Shown piece by piece: positions 53,354 through 61,807 of a stretch of DNA of 64,000 nt. The position numbers were made by a program, and so were the translations under genes. The notes beneath the pieces are model-generated. The model did no database searches and was not told where the DNA came from. It was given only the letters and a program-made list of their open reading frames with translations. Location: the NCBI RefSeq assembly GCF_020035535.1, contig NZ_CP083350.1, positions 1,064,501-1,128,500 on the forward strand. The letters run 5' to 3'. Numbering within the stretch: position 1 is the stretch's first letter; the number at the start of each line of letters is the position of its first letter. This DNA comes from Ensifer adhaerens (lineage in GTDB: Bacteria > Pseudomonadota > Alphaproteobacteria > Rhizobiales > Rhizobiaceae).

Positions 53354-53437
53354 GGCGAATAACTGCCGCGACCGATATCGGACTTCGTATTTAGTGAGCG
53401 ATGCGCATTCGTCCCAGGCGATTGTCTTTTACCTTGT

Positions 53438-53833
53438 TTGAGGACACATGTATTTTCGAGGAGGTCGCTTTTGCCCAATGGGCGCGCTTCCAAAGGGATG
53501 CTGTGTTTGCGCATCTCGAGTCCAATCGAATCTCCAACCGGTATCATAATCTATTGCAACGTTCCGGCGACCAGAAACGGCCATTGGATCGCTTTCGAGC
53601 TCTGGGAAGCGATTGACGAATTCCATAATCTTCTCAACGGCGACGGCGCAGAAGAGCAATTGGGCGATGAGGGGCCAACTGTCGCGATCGACCGCTTGTC
53701 GGATGTTCTCAAAAGCATCGAAGCCGACATCAGCGAAACAATCCGCGTAGTCGGTCCAAAAAAAAACGAGCTCATGGCAGATCCTGTTGATGTCCAAAGA
53801 GTTGCGGCACTCGAAGCCGTCAGGCATTGTTAA
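53438..53833 (+). CDS. hypothetical protein (strand uncertain)
   Basis: The plus frame gives up to 131 residues, with an acidic, protein-like second half (ELWEAIDEFHNLLNGDGAEE). The minus strand is also open over the same stretch (53429-53920, 163 residues), with a plausible sequence too. Neither has a good ribosome site or known family. I prefer plus because of composition, with low confidence. From 53921 to 54125 I see nothing. Confidence 0.3.
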   Translation: MRTHVFSRRSLLPNGRASKGMLCLRISSPIESPTGIIIYCNVPATRNGHWIAFELWEAIDEFHNLLNGDGAEEQLGDEGPTVAIDRLSDVLKSIEADISETIRVVGPKKNELMADPVDVQRVAALEAVRHC

Positions 53834-54125
53834 GTGCGTCGCAGGCGGATGCTCGTCTTTTGCGAAGATTGCTTGTTCCGACCCCGATGTGGCTGGGCGG
53901 GAAGATGGGGATGAAACCACTAAGCCTCCATAAAGCGCTTAGACGAAGTCATGAAATGGATAGCGGCGGCGTCATAGAGCGTTAAGCTAAGGCGCGGAAG
54001 GCTTCTTCTGAAAAAACCAGGAACAATAATTGTCGGTATGGGTGACGGCTCGCAAACGTAAAAGCAGCTCATGTAGCAGCATCACCATATCGACGTGGCG
54101 GTTGGCCAGGCGCGCTCTACGTTGG

Positions 54126-54153
54126 TTGCAACACAGCGAAAAATCGGTATGAT
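54126..54153 (+). promoter_or_regulatory. promoter of small-RNA-like unit B
   Basis: TTGCAA (54126-54131) and TATGAT (54148-54153) are 16 bp apart, a good sigma-70 promoter. The start site would fall near 54160, 7 bases before the conserved 64-bp unit, which ends in a terminator. Predicted transcript length is about 70 bases. Confidence 0.55.
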
Positions 54154-54159
54154 AACGCC

Positions 54160-54230
54160 TTGGCATTGCCACGGGGTTAGGCTTTGACGCTGACCGCCTT
54201 AGGGGACCTTCGGGTCCCTTAAGTTTTTCT
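54160..54230 (+). ncRNA. two-hairpin small-RNA-like unit, copy B
   Basis: Positions 54167-54230 match 41609-41672 at 61 of 64 bases. The change CTAACC to CTGACC in hairpin 1 keeps the stem through a G-U pair, and the two other changes fall in its loop, which suggests selection on RNA structure. The UUCG-type tetraloop terminator is identical. With a promoter just upstream, it is the best small-RNA candidate in the window. Confidence 0.6.
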
Positions 54231-54363
54231 GGATACATGCAGCCTAGCCTGGTCCCGAACATCTGTTGACGGTTCCATCAGCTGCGGTCGTCAATGGAAG
54301 GCTCGCAATGATCACCTTTCAGCGAGCGCCGGAGCCATATAGTTCGGGCATCATCCGCGGCTT

Positions 54364-54647
54364 TTGAGGTTCAACGATTTCAAACCAATATCCATCACGA
54401 TGAATTGCTTACCTTTGTCTATTCAACGCACATTTGATGAGTTCGTCAAACTCGTCGCCTCCGCGGGGGCACTTTTATGGAAAGACGTTTTGTCGGCGCT
54501 TCGGGCCAGCTTTTCCACTTCGCTCGATAAATCTCCGTGCAAAGTCGCTCGACAAGAAATCGCGTTTTTTCGATGCGGCAATTGACACCACTGCAGCCGA
54601 ACTTTAACTTAGTGCAATCAAAAAGTCGGTCGTTTCACTTCCGATCA
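54364..54647. other. intergenic stretch, only a doubtful ORF
   Basis: A 73-residue frame from a TTG at 54364 (contains FDEFVKLVASAGALLW) has no ribosome site or known family. I see no other structure before the hairpin at 54648. Confidence 0.35.
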
Positions 54648-54677
54648 ATGTGCGGGGCACTGCTATGCCCCGCACAT
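54648..54677. terminator. perfect 12-bp hairpin after the micro-ORF
   Basis: ATGTGCGGGGCA and TGCCCCGCACAT are perfectly complementary with a 6-base loop. The hairpin begins 6 bases after the stop of the 27-codon gene on the minus strand. There is no T-run, so it may be an RNA-stabilising structure as well as a terminator. Confidence 0.5.
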
Positions 54678-54683
54678 CTCGTT

Positions 54684-54767
54684 TTACGACAAGATCGCGG
54701 GAGCGATCATGAAGTACACGATTTCGAATGCTAGCAGGGTGATGCCTGCACGATCAAAAAGTGACAT
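54684..54767 (-). CDS. 27-residue membrane micro-protein
   Basis: This ORF is too short for usual gene calling. An ATG at 54767 has AGGAAGG 8 bases upstream. The product begins MSLFDRAGI and continues as a single membrane helix (LLAFEIVYFMIAPAIL). The stop is followed by a strong hairpin. The layout resembles small membrane-protein or type I toxin genes, with a small-RNA-like unit 450 bp away. No function is known. Confidence 0.5.
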   Translation of the reverse strand: MSLFDRAGITLLAFEIVYFMIAPAILS

Positions 54768-54895
54768 GTCGTTTTCCTTCCTGGGGCTGCTTTACAGCTC
54801 GCGGAAGCAAGGTGTGTCCGTACTGACTGGCTTCCGGAAAATCCCATGGCGCGTCGGCGCGAACCAGCACCGGCTGCGGGGCTTAGAGAGGTTGA

Positions 54896-55714
54896 TTGCG
54901 AGCGTCAACGCGGGTCTTCGTTCTGAACAATTTCGCGCTGAATTTGGGTGTCGTTATCGGCCCGACACTCGGTACCGTTTTCGTCCTGTACGGGACAATC
55001 ATGCCATTTCGGGTGGCCGGATTTCTGTTTCTGCTCCTTGGCATCTGGTCAGCGAGGTTTGGTTACCTGGATCGTCTATATGAAAGCCGTTCAACGGTCG
55101 TCGCGAGTTGGACCGCTGTATCCACAGATCGCAGATTTCTATGGTTTCTGGCGACAACACTTCCGTGGTGGTTTCTCTTCTCCCAACTTTTCGTAGCATT
55201 CCCTCTGCATGCCACCCGAGTTGCAGGCGACGAGAGCGCCGCCAATGCTGTCTTTGTGACAAACGGCATCTCCGGCCTGATATTTGTCGTCGTGTCGCTC
55301 TTTGCGTTCAAACGGATCAAGCCACGCGAGATGAACGTGCTTTGCTACGCAATTCTGCTTCTCGCGTACGCTATCGCCCCCGCCTGGCACTCGATCTTTT
55401 GGATCCTGCTTGTGGTCTTCATCTACACCGTAGCCGAATCCTTGATCTTGCCTGCTATCGAGACTGTGGTTGCGGAGTTAGCTCCCGACGGAAAGCAAGC
55501 AACGTACTTCGGCGCCTTGGGGCTTGCCTGGGGGCTGGGTTCGGCGCTCGGAAGCTACGTTGGAAGTTGGACGGTCTTGGAATGTGAAACGCCGTCGATG
55601 CTTTGGATCGTAAACGCGGCCGTCGCCGTGATCGGCTTGGTCCTAGCAATTGCATTCAGATACACCGAGAAATCATTCAGCCTAAGTGTTAGTCCAATCG
55701 GTGAGGGAACCTGA
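54896..55714 (+). pseudogene. truncated MFS transporter gene
   Basis: The 272-codon frame begins inside an MFS protein: NFALNLGVVIGPTLGTVF is the end of the N-terminal six-helix domain. The complete C-terminal domain follows (GLAWGLGSALGSYVG, PSMLWIVNAAVAVIGLVLA). About 130 N-terminal residues are missing and the upstream 200 bases do not supply them in any frame. The only start is a TTG without a ribosome site. It is a 5'-truncated remnant. Confidence 0.65.
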
Positions 55715-55715
55715 G

Positions 55716-56312
55716 ATGCTCCGCGTGGTCGTCGTACTGACAGGCATGCTATTGACAGCAGGGGCGGAGGGAGCCTCGCTCGCTCAGCCTCGCTGCGCCA
55801 CTTTGGGCCCGAGGCAATTCTGCGTTCCTCGTGAGCACCAAGCGCCGCCAATCGCGGATGGCGTCGCGGTGCGGACCACGATCGGTGACCTGTTGCTTGA
55901 GGAAATCGTCTACCAGCAATCGGCCTCTGTCGTCACGATTGCGGCCTACAACGGTTTCGGCGGCGACGACGAAGTCGAACATCTAAAGTCACTGACCCAA
56001 TCCATCGCGCAAAGATCACTCTCAAAGGATCCGGCTGAATCGACCGAAGGTACCGGTCGAATACCCAATTTGAGTGTGACGCCGGGCAGTGATGGGGTTG
56101 AGCTGGTGGTGGCTCACTCCGATACAGAGCCGGTTCCGAGCGCTATTGCAGAGTGCAGGGCATCGTCCAATCGGTGCAATTTATACTTCACGGATTCCAG
56201 CATGGCGTGGAAGGTCTCGTTCCCATATGAGCGACGTTTTCAGCTTTCAGAAATAAAACAAGGCTCGATTTCGTTCCTGAATCAATTTGCGGTCCCCTTT
56301 CACAGCAAGTGA
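55716..56312 (+). CDS. secreted protein of unknown function
   Basis: The 198-residue protein has a signal peptide (VVVVLTGMLLTAGAEGA), a cysteine pair near the mature start (CATLGPRQFC) and a second pair later (CRASSNRC). The ATG at 55716 follows the MFS stop by one base, with GAGGG about 7 bases upstream. No family is recognised. It may have been the last gene of the MFS operon. Confidence 0.55.
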   Translation: MLRVVVVLTGMLLTAGAEGASLAQPRCATLGPRQFCVPREHQAPPIADGVAVRTTIGDLLLEEIVYQQSASVVTIAAYNGFGGDDEVEHLKSLTQSIAQRSLSKDPAESTEGTGRIPNLSVTPGSDGVELVVAHSDTEPVPSAIAECRASSNRCNLYFTDSSMAWKVSFPYERRFQLSEIKQGSISFLNQFAVPFHSK

Positions 56313-56371
56313 TTTATACACGTGGATGCCCGTTGCCCGTTCGGCGATCGCGCCCTTCATGAGAGAGTGTC

Positions 56372-56893
56372 ATGACGTTTGAGAGACAGCTTGAAAATCT
56401 GGCACCCGAGGCTCTCGTCATAAGAATTGCAACCGCAGTCGACGTGCACGAACTTGACTCAATGGTCCGTCGCCTCGCTACCCTGTTGGGCAGGCCGGAC
56501 GTTGTCGAATCCTCTCCCGACGACTTTCTCCAGCATGGCTTCGGGGCCGCTCCCAGGTTCACTGCGTTTATCGCCTCAAAAGGGAGGGTGAACCTAGGCT
56601 TCGCGATCGCCATTCCCAGCTTCTGCAGTCGCCGAGGACACCCAGGCGTTCTCATCGATGCATTCTTCGCCGAACCGGGGCCTGAGCAAAAACTTATAGC
56701 CCGCGGGTTGGTTAGTTTGGCAATTGATCATTGTGAGGGGAGAGGCGGTCGCTACGTGGAGATTTACCGACGCAACTCGAACGTCGGAAGCTCCTTACTT
56801 GAAGGGGTCTTGCAAGACCTTCACAGACGCAACCCTCAGATCCGCGTCGCAACGTCCTCGGAGGAACTTGGGATCGAGCCATTACTTCACTGA
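56372..56893 (+). CDS. GNAT-family N-acetyltransferase-like protein
   Basis: The 173-residue protein has a GNAT-like order: IRIATAVDVHELDSMVRRLATLL at the start, a central beta sheet (FTAFIASKGRVNLGFAIAIPSF) and an LIDAFFAEPGPEQKLIARGLV segment at the acetyl-CoA loop position. The Q/RxxGxG/A loop itself is degenerate, so catalytic activity is uncertain. It is followed 53 bp later by a TadE-like gene. Confidence 0.55.
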   Translation: MTFERQLENLAPEALVIRIATAVDVHELDSMVRRLATLLGRPDVVESSPDDFLQHGFGAAPRFTAFIASKGRVNLGFAIAIPSFCSRRGHPGVLIDAFFAEPGPEQKLIARGLVSLAIDHCEGRGGRYVEIYRRNSNVGSSLLEGVLQDLHRRNPQIRVATSSEELGIEPLLH

Positions 56894-56946
56894 TCGAACT
56901 CATCCCGTCGCGTTCGTCTCCCGCAGACCTTCAGCGGCTGGAGACG

Positions 56947-57339
56947 GTGGACGGGGCAGCTGCGATCGAATTTGCAATCATAGCACGATTGTTCTTCCTT
57001 TGTGTTCTAACCCTGATCGCTTATGGCATCTACCTCAGCGCAGCTCACTCCATCCAACAGATTGCCGCCGATGCGGCCCGTACGGCAGTTGCCGGCCTTT
57101 CCGAAACGGAACGCGAGCGGCTCGCGACTAACTACATCCGGTTCACGACACTGGATCAGCCGTTCATCAAGCCCTCGCGCATGATCGTGACCGTCAAGGA
57201 CGACACCAAGAACGTCAATCAGTTCACTGTTCGCATCAAATACGACGCGGCCGACCTGCCAATCTTTAGCCTGTTTACATTCGCGATACCGAGTACCGAG
57301 ATCGAGCGCTTTGTAACGATCCGCAAAGGTGGGATTTGA
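56947..57339 (+). CDS. TadE/TadG-like pseudopilin protein
   Basis: The 130-residue protein has the TadE signature at its N-terminus: GAAAIEFAIIARLFFLCVLTL, a prepilin-like sequence with the conserved glutamate followed by one hydrophobic helix. The usual IAPLFF is IARLFF here. The start is a GTG at 56947 with GGAG 4 bases upstream. The same frame is open upstream, so a longer N-terminus is possible. No other tad genes are in the window, so it appears isolated. Confidence 0.65.
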   Translation: MDGAAAIEFAIIARLFFLCVLTLIAYGIYLSAAHSIQQIAADAARTAVAGLSETERERLATNYIRFTTLDQPFIKPSRMIVTVKDDTKNVNQFTVRIKYDAADLPIFSLFTFAIPSTEIERFVTIRKGGI

Positions 57340-57484
57340 CAGACCCAAAATGCCTAGCCACCTGCGTCGACCGACAGCAACCTTGGTGTACCGAGGTTCG
57401 CCGATGAATTTCCCACAGAAGCGCGGGGCTGCTATGGGGGGCAGCCCGCGCGCGAAGTTTGACCAACCGACTATAACGTTCGCG

Positions 57485-58906
57485 CTACGGGTTGAGCATC
57501 GTTCCAAGATTTGCAGCAGCGGCGGTGGGCGGCGGGCACTCGGGTATGGTTTGCGTAGCTGCCTCCCCGGACTGGACCGCGACCAGAGTGACTATGCCAT
57601 TCTTCGCCTCGAGTATTGGGCTGCCTGACATGCTCTTTTCAGTCTGGCAGTTGTGAACGAGCCCGCGTCCAGAGATGCCGTACACGCGGCAACCTGGTTC
57701 GAGCGACAGGCTTGCCGCGCCAAATAGCCCATTACTCGGTTCATTAGTCGCTTTGGCAAGGGCCCGCAGGAACGGGTTTACCCCGACGACGTAAAGTGGG
57801 GCCCATAAATCAGGAGCGTTGCCGATCGCGAACCCGGACGGTAGTTCGACAGCGCCTGTCGTGGGTATGAAGACGGCGTCTTGGCTTTCGGGATAGTCGT
57901 AACCAATGATGTCTTCATCGACATGAACGGCGAACTTCTTGCCGTCGAATGCTGTAAAAGTAAGATCGGCGAAATTCTCGGCATACTGCAGTCGTCCATC
58001 TCCGGCACCTCGCGTGACTTCGCCAATGCAGTGTGCCGCAGTCACAAGTCCGACCTCACCGCTGGAACGATGAGCGATTGAGGCCGTACATAAAACTGGA
58101 ACGCCGGGTCTATGCAGTTCACCGACGCTGCGCTTTACGTCGGGAACAAAGTTGGCCCCAAGAAGCGCTCCCAGTGACTTGGTCATTTTCAAATCAGCGA
58201 GCGGATGTAAGCACAGCTTTCGGTAGTTTTCGAAGATGCTGAAGGCGCTCTTCTCTTCGTCACGCGTTCGCTGACCGGTAAGAACTTGCAAGTACCTTGA
58301 TCCAAGCTCGTTGCGTTGGTCGAGCACGAGGTCAGCTGCCGCACTGCATTCCTCTGTCTCCCGTTGACGCAACATGAGTTCGCGCCAGTACTCCGCTGGA
58401 CGGTCACCCGAGGAGTTGCATAACAGCGACGTCTTCTTGTCGTGTTCTGCAGCTTGCTCAAGCCCCGCCCGGTCAATTCGGAATGCTGAAATTGTGCCGG
58501 TGGGTAACAGCGAACCAGTATCATCGTTGAACAGACCGTCAAAGGCCGGAGTAGGTGAACGCAAGATAAGGTCGGTACCGTTGAACCTAGTCAAGTTCTC
58601 TATGCGAGATGGTAGGCTCAGGGTGACATTGCCGCTTTCAAATCGGAAGTTTCCGTTCTGAGTTAGTTCATCGCATTTATCGCAGGCGCAAGGATCAAGC
58701 TTGCATAACGGGGCTGCTCGCCAATTGTTTAGATCACGAGCCCGCATGTAAGCAAAGTCACACGCATTCGGATCTTCCTTGCAAAGGTCGACTACCCTCT
58801 CGATACTTTTGTCGTGGTTCAATCCTTGGGCCAGGCCGGGACCGAACGGAACAATCAAAAGACCAATCCAGGAAATGGTGAGCGTGATCGATAGTTTGAA
58901 GGTCAT
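57485..58906 (-). CDS. secreted trypsin-like serine protease (S1 family)
   Basis: The 473-residue protein has a signal peptide (LLIVPFGPGLAQG) and a cysteine-rich N-terminal region of about 240 residues (CKLDPCACDKC). A C-terminal trypsin-like domain follows, with H292 (VTAAHCIG), D343 (SQDAVFI) and S427 (SMSGSPIL). The catalytic triad is complete, although the GDSGGP box is replaced by SMSGSP. The ATG at 58906 is chosen for its signal peptide and AGGTG upstream. It lies 8 bp after the metalloprotease gene as the last gene of a three-gene operon. Confidence 0.82.
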   Translation of the reverse strand: MTFKLSITLTISWIGLLIVPFGPGLAQGLNHDKSIERVVDLCKEDPNACDFAYMRARDLNNWRAAPLCKLDPCACDKCDELTQNGNFRFESGNVTLSLPSRIENLTRFNGTDLILRSPTPAFDGLFNDDTGSLLPTGTISAFRIDRAGLEQAAEHDKKTSLLCNSSGDRPAEYWRELMLRQRETEECSAAADLVLDQRNELGSRYLQVLTGQRTRDEEKSAFSIFENYRKLCLHPLADLKMTKSLGALLGANFVPDVKRSVGELHRPGVPVLCTASIAHRSSGEVGLVTAAHCIGEVTRGAGDGRLQYAENFADLTFTAFDGKKFAVHVDEDIIGYDYPESQDAVFIPTTGAVELPSGFAIGNAPDLWAPLYVVGVNPFLRALAKATNEPSNGLFGAASLSLEPGCRVYGISGRGLVHNCQTEKSMSGSPILEAKNGIVTLVAVQSGEAATQTIPECPPPTAAAANLGTMLNP

Positions 58907-58914
58907 GACCGCAC

Positions 58915-59745
58915 CTAACGTGGCAATTGGCTGGTCGCCTTGGGATAGAGTTTTGCAATCACCGCCTTGTCGAGCGACGAGAGTTGCTCGTTCCACCCGA
59001 CGGCGTCTGACGGATCAGTCACAAGTGAGGCATCGATCGGATAATGCATGATGGATGTCTGGTCATAGCCTGAGCCATTGACTTGGCTCAGTTGATATTT
59101 CTTGAAAATTTGCCGGCGGACATCGTCCTCGCTCCAACCCTGTTTTTTGTAGTACGCAAAGACGGCTTTTTCTTTCCAACTGATTTTGCCGCCGGGGTGA
59201 CTGTGTTCGTGAACAAGGGAAAGCGCATGCCCAAACTCGTGCAGGCAGACGCGGCTGAATTCACCATCGGCTGTCTTAGAATCAAACCAGCCGAAATTCA
59301 TTGAGGGTCGCCCACGTTGCGCGTAGTAACGGCTGTCGGTTCCAATGTAGCTCCAAGATCCGCCCTTATCAAAGGCAATGAGGATATCAGGATCGGAAGG
59401 CCCAAATCGGAAATTCATTCCGATGTGATCTTCCCAGCCACGCGCGTTTTTGATTACTTTGTCGAGGTAGGTCGGCTCGTCAAGGAAACTGACATTCAAG
59501 ATTCGACGCTTGGGGTTCCATTTTTTCTTATACAGTGAGATCGCCTCGGAATGCGGGAGATTCTGGCGCGCCGGATCATTATCCGGATTCTCGTCAATGG
59601 CTATTTCCAATGACGCTTTAAAATCCGCCATCACTAGTTCAGTGCACACTAGCGGTTCAGGTTCGCCTGCGACGGCGTCAACGCGGCAGCAAAGGCAGAT
59701 CGGTGCAAGGCTCGTAAACCTCAAAAACTCTCGTCTTCCCAGCAT
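58915..59745 (-). CDS. secreted metzincin-type zinc metalloprotease
   Basis: The 276-residue protein has an export signal (GRREFLRFTSLAPICLC, Tat-like). Its catalytic zinc site HEFGHALSLVHEH (H169, E170, H173, H179) and a Met-turn SIMHYP (M233) place it in the metzincins, closest in pattern to astacin/M12A or related families. It should act in the periplasm or outside the cell. It is preceded within 3 bp by the lipoprotein gene and followed within 8 bp by the trypsin-like gene, so the three are probably co-expressed. Confidence 0.85.
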   Translation of the reverse strand: MLGRREFLRFTSLAPICLCCRVDAVAGEPEPLVCTELVMADFKASLEIAIDENPDNDPARQNLPHSEAISLYKKKWNPKRRILNVSFLDEPTYLDKVIKNARGWEDHIGMNFRFGPSDPDILIAFDKGGSWSYIGTDSRYYAQRGRPSMNFGWFDSKTADGEFSRVCLHEFGHALSLVHEHSHPGGKISWKEKAVFAYYKKQGWSEDDVRRQIFKKYQLSQVNGSGYDQTSIMHYPIDASLVTDPSDAVGWNEQLSSLDKAVIAKLYPKATSQLPR

Positions 59746-59748
59746 TTT

Positions 59749-60468
59749 TCACATCGCCTTTCTTGGGCCGTGATCAAATTGACGTCCTCCGTCGACGGGC
59801 TTTCCTCCTCTAATCCTGACCGCCTTGATGACGATATTAATGTGCTGGACGTCTGACCGTGACGTATCGAAGGAGGCCCCAAGCTTGACCGGAACAATAT
59901 CGAAATCGACGCCGCCCTTTGCTCCTCTTTTGAGAATGAAATTGCTGTCATAGGTGTACTTCTTCATTGACGCATAAGGCGGTCCCGCGACAGCAAGGTT
60001 GATGCCGGTCACTGCCTGCGCAAGCCAAGAAGAGAAGCCAGCATCCTGGTACTGCCCATCGATAGCCCGGCAGGCCGCTCCGTCGCCTTGGGCAATCGAC
60101 ACGTCGAACTCTGTAGTCGTATTGTTTGTCAAGGTTGCGTCTCGAGAAACGCTGAAACTTGGACTGAGGGTTCCAGCGCCGCTTGATATCGGAATGCCCG
60201 CAGAGGCGGATCCCCCTAGCGTGTTGCCAGCGATGACGTTGACGTCGAGCTTTACGACGGCAGTTGCTCCCCTAACACCGCTGCGATCGTACGTGTCCAG
60301 CGCGACGGCAGTAGAGAGACCGCATTTCAGCGTGTCGATTACAGCTTGGACAGGTACAACCGGAGCGTTCGCGGCCTGCTCGCGAAATTGTGCGCCCCCG
60401 CAGCTGGCAAGCAACAGAGAAGTAATCAGCAAGGCGGTTGCCCTGCTTCCTGCAGTGTTAAGTATCAT
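59749..60468 (-). CDS. lipoprotein at the head of the protease operon
   Basis: The 239-residue protein has a signal peptide and lipobox (LLLASCGG). The middle region has two cysteines and alternating beta-like segments (ATAVVKLDVNVIAG, TEFDVSIAQG, HINIVIKAVRI). The order of a short helix (VIDTLKCGLSTAV) and then beta strands loosely recalls the trypsin-co-occurring (Trypco2) domain, but I cannot confirm this. GAGGGAG lies 6 bases before the ATG. It could be an inhibitor, receptor or cofactor for the proteases. Confidence 0.7.
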   Translation of the reverse strand: MILNTAGSRATALLITSLLLASCGGAQFREQAANAPVVPVQAVIDTLKCGLSTAVALDTYDRSGVRGATAVVKLDVNVIAGNTLGGSASAGIPISSGAGTLSPSFSVSRDATLTNNTTTEFDVSIAQGDGAACRAIDGQYQDAGFSSWLAQAVTGINLAVAGPPYASMKKYTYDSNFILKRGAKGGVDFDIVPVKLGASFDTSRSDVQHINIVIKAVRIRGGKPVDGGRQFDHGPRKAM

Positions 60469-60997
60469 TTTAAATCTCCCTCGGATTGCAGAGTGCTTCA
60501 GGTCGAAGGTTGTGTCAATTTCTAATTTAGTAGGCTGTAAAGAGCATCTCTGTGGTGTAGAGGCGACCGGTGTTGGTGCTCCACTGAGGTTGGGCGTGGG
60601 ATCGTTTCCGCTATCGAAGGCGTTGCCTGCGCGGGCGACAATAGCTGTTCCTGACGATGCGACAGCGAGAACGATGGCTGCAGTTTGCTTGTCCCGCTGC
60701 GACGTATTGATCGTCCGATCGCGTCGATGCGTCGACGGGGCCGATCACGTGTGATCTCGGTCGGCGTCAACACCTAAAGGGCGGCGGCTAAGCGATTTGA
60801 ATGGTTCGAACCGCGATTGTGCGGGGGACTGCGAGGAGGGCTCTACGCGTATTCGACTCTACCGAACGCTGCCTTTACCGGCCTCGATAAACATCTAGCT
60901 GTGGAAATCCCAAGCGTAGAGAGGTGGAATTCCATGTCGTCGGTGACATCAACCGGGTGGCCTGACAAGCTTCCCCGGTCAAAAAGAGGGGGACACC
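60469..60997. other. 530-base intergenic region
   Basis: No gene is supported here. It should hold the divergent promoters of the protease operon and the HU gene. The inverted repeat GATCAC-GT-GTGATC at 60743-60756 is a possible operator. The phrase GGTTCGAACC near 60806 resembles a tRNA T-arm, but no tRNA can be folded around it. Confidence 0.4.
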
Positions 60998-61276
60998 ATG
61001 ACGACCACAAACGAAATTGCAGAGAAGATTGCTGCCGACCACAACTTAACTAAGGCCCAAAGTAAAGCTGTCGTAGAGGCGGTCTTTGCATCTATTACGA
61101 GGGCGGCGCTCGATGGAGTCGAGACCTCTATCCCCGGCTTTGGCAAGTTCAAGGTCAAAGATACGCCAGAACGTGAGGCGCGCAATCCGGCAACCGGCGC
61201 GACGGTCAAGGTCTCGGCAGCCAAAAAGCTCACTTTTGCTCCGGCCAAAGCGCTGAAAGATTCTCTCAACAGGTGA
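60998..61276 (+). CDS. HU-family DNA-binding protein
   Basis: The 92-residue protein has the HU/IHF fold: N-terminal helices (EIAEKIAADHNLTKAQSKAVVEA), the conserved GFGKF turn, RNPATGATV at the DNA-bending arm tip, and a final helix with AAKKLTFAPAKALKD. GAGGGGG lies 7 bases before the ATG. It is a monocistronic gene closed by a perfect terminator. Extra HU copies are common on mobile DNA. The sequence is slightly diverged from housekeeping HU types (RKAREGRNP is replaced by EREARNP). Confidence 0.9.
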   Translation: MTTTNEIAEKIAADHNLTKAQSKAVVEAVFASITRAALDGVETSIPGFGKFKVKDTPEREARNPATGATVKVSAAKKLTFAPAKALKDSLNR

Positions 61277-61281
61277 CCTCA

Positions 61282-61311
61282 GGAAAGGCCCCACTTAGTT
61301 GGGGCCTTTCC
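61282..61311 (+). terminator. terminator of the HU gene
   Basis: GGAAAGGCCCCA (61282-61293) and TGGGGCCTTTCC (61300-61311) pair perfectly over 12 bp around a 6-base loop, starting 6 bases after the stop codon. The T-rich part is within the descending arm. It would act in both directions. Confidence 0.8.
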
Positions 61312-61807
61312 GCTAGCGGATCGAACATGATGTCAGTGACACTGGTGGTCAGTTAAGTCTCAAGTTGTTCATGAATGTTTGGACCCCGCATTGCTGTCGT
61401 CCGGACGCGGGACATCGTACTCCACTGCAGTACGGTCAGAATCTTCGCAATCGCTGGCACACAACTGAATCCACATGGATGTTGGAGGCTCCCCTTTATG
61501 GTGCCGTTCACGTCGAGTAGCGACTGATTACCATAAATGGGTTCCGCTGATCAGTGCAGAGGGACAACCGCGGGTTCATGGAGCGCCATCGATCCACACG
61601 GTCCCAAGCTCGCCTATCCCACGCCAAGCAGCACGGCACATAAAGAGCCGTAGACAATGGCTAATCTGGATCCGCTGAATTCATTTGTTCACCGAGGCAA
61701 GAGGCATGCCTATGTTTCGCGTCGGATGAAACAACGATTTCAGCGGGAAAGTTGAACCCAGACCAAGGTGACGCTATTACCGACGCGACCGAATAGGAGC
61801 AAAAGAC
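61312..61807. other. gene-free segment near the right edge of the island
   Basis: I find no supported gene in these 496 bases. Short open frames lack ribosome sites. Phrases such as CACTGGTGGTCAGTTAAGTCT look like worn insertion-sequence ends, but no transposase remnant can be named. The island boundary may fall in or just after this segment. Confidence 0.4.

Noticed and set aside
60800..60830. A possible tRNA remnant because of GGTTCGAACC.
   Set aside because: No acceptor, D or anticodon stem can be built around it. The phrase is simply a short palindrome.
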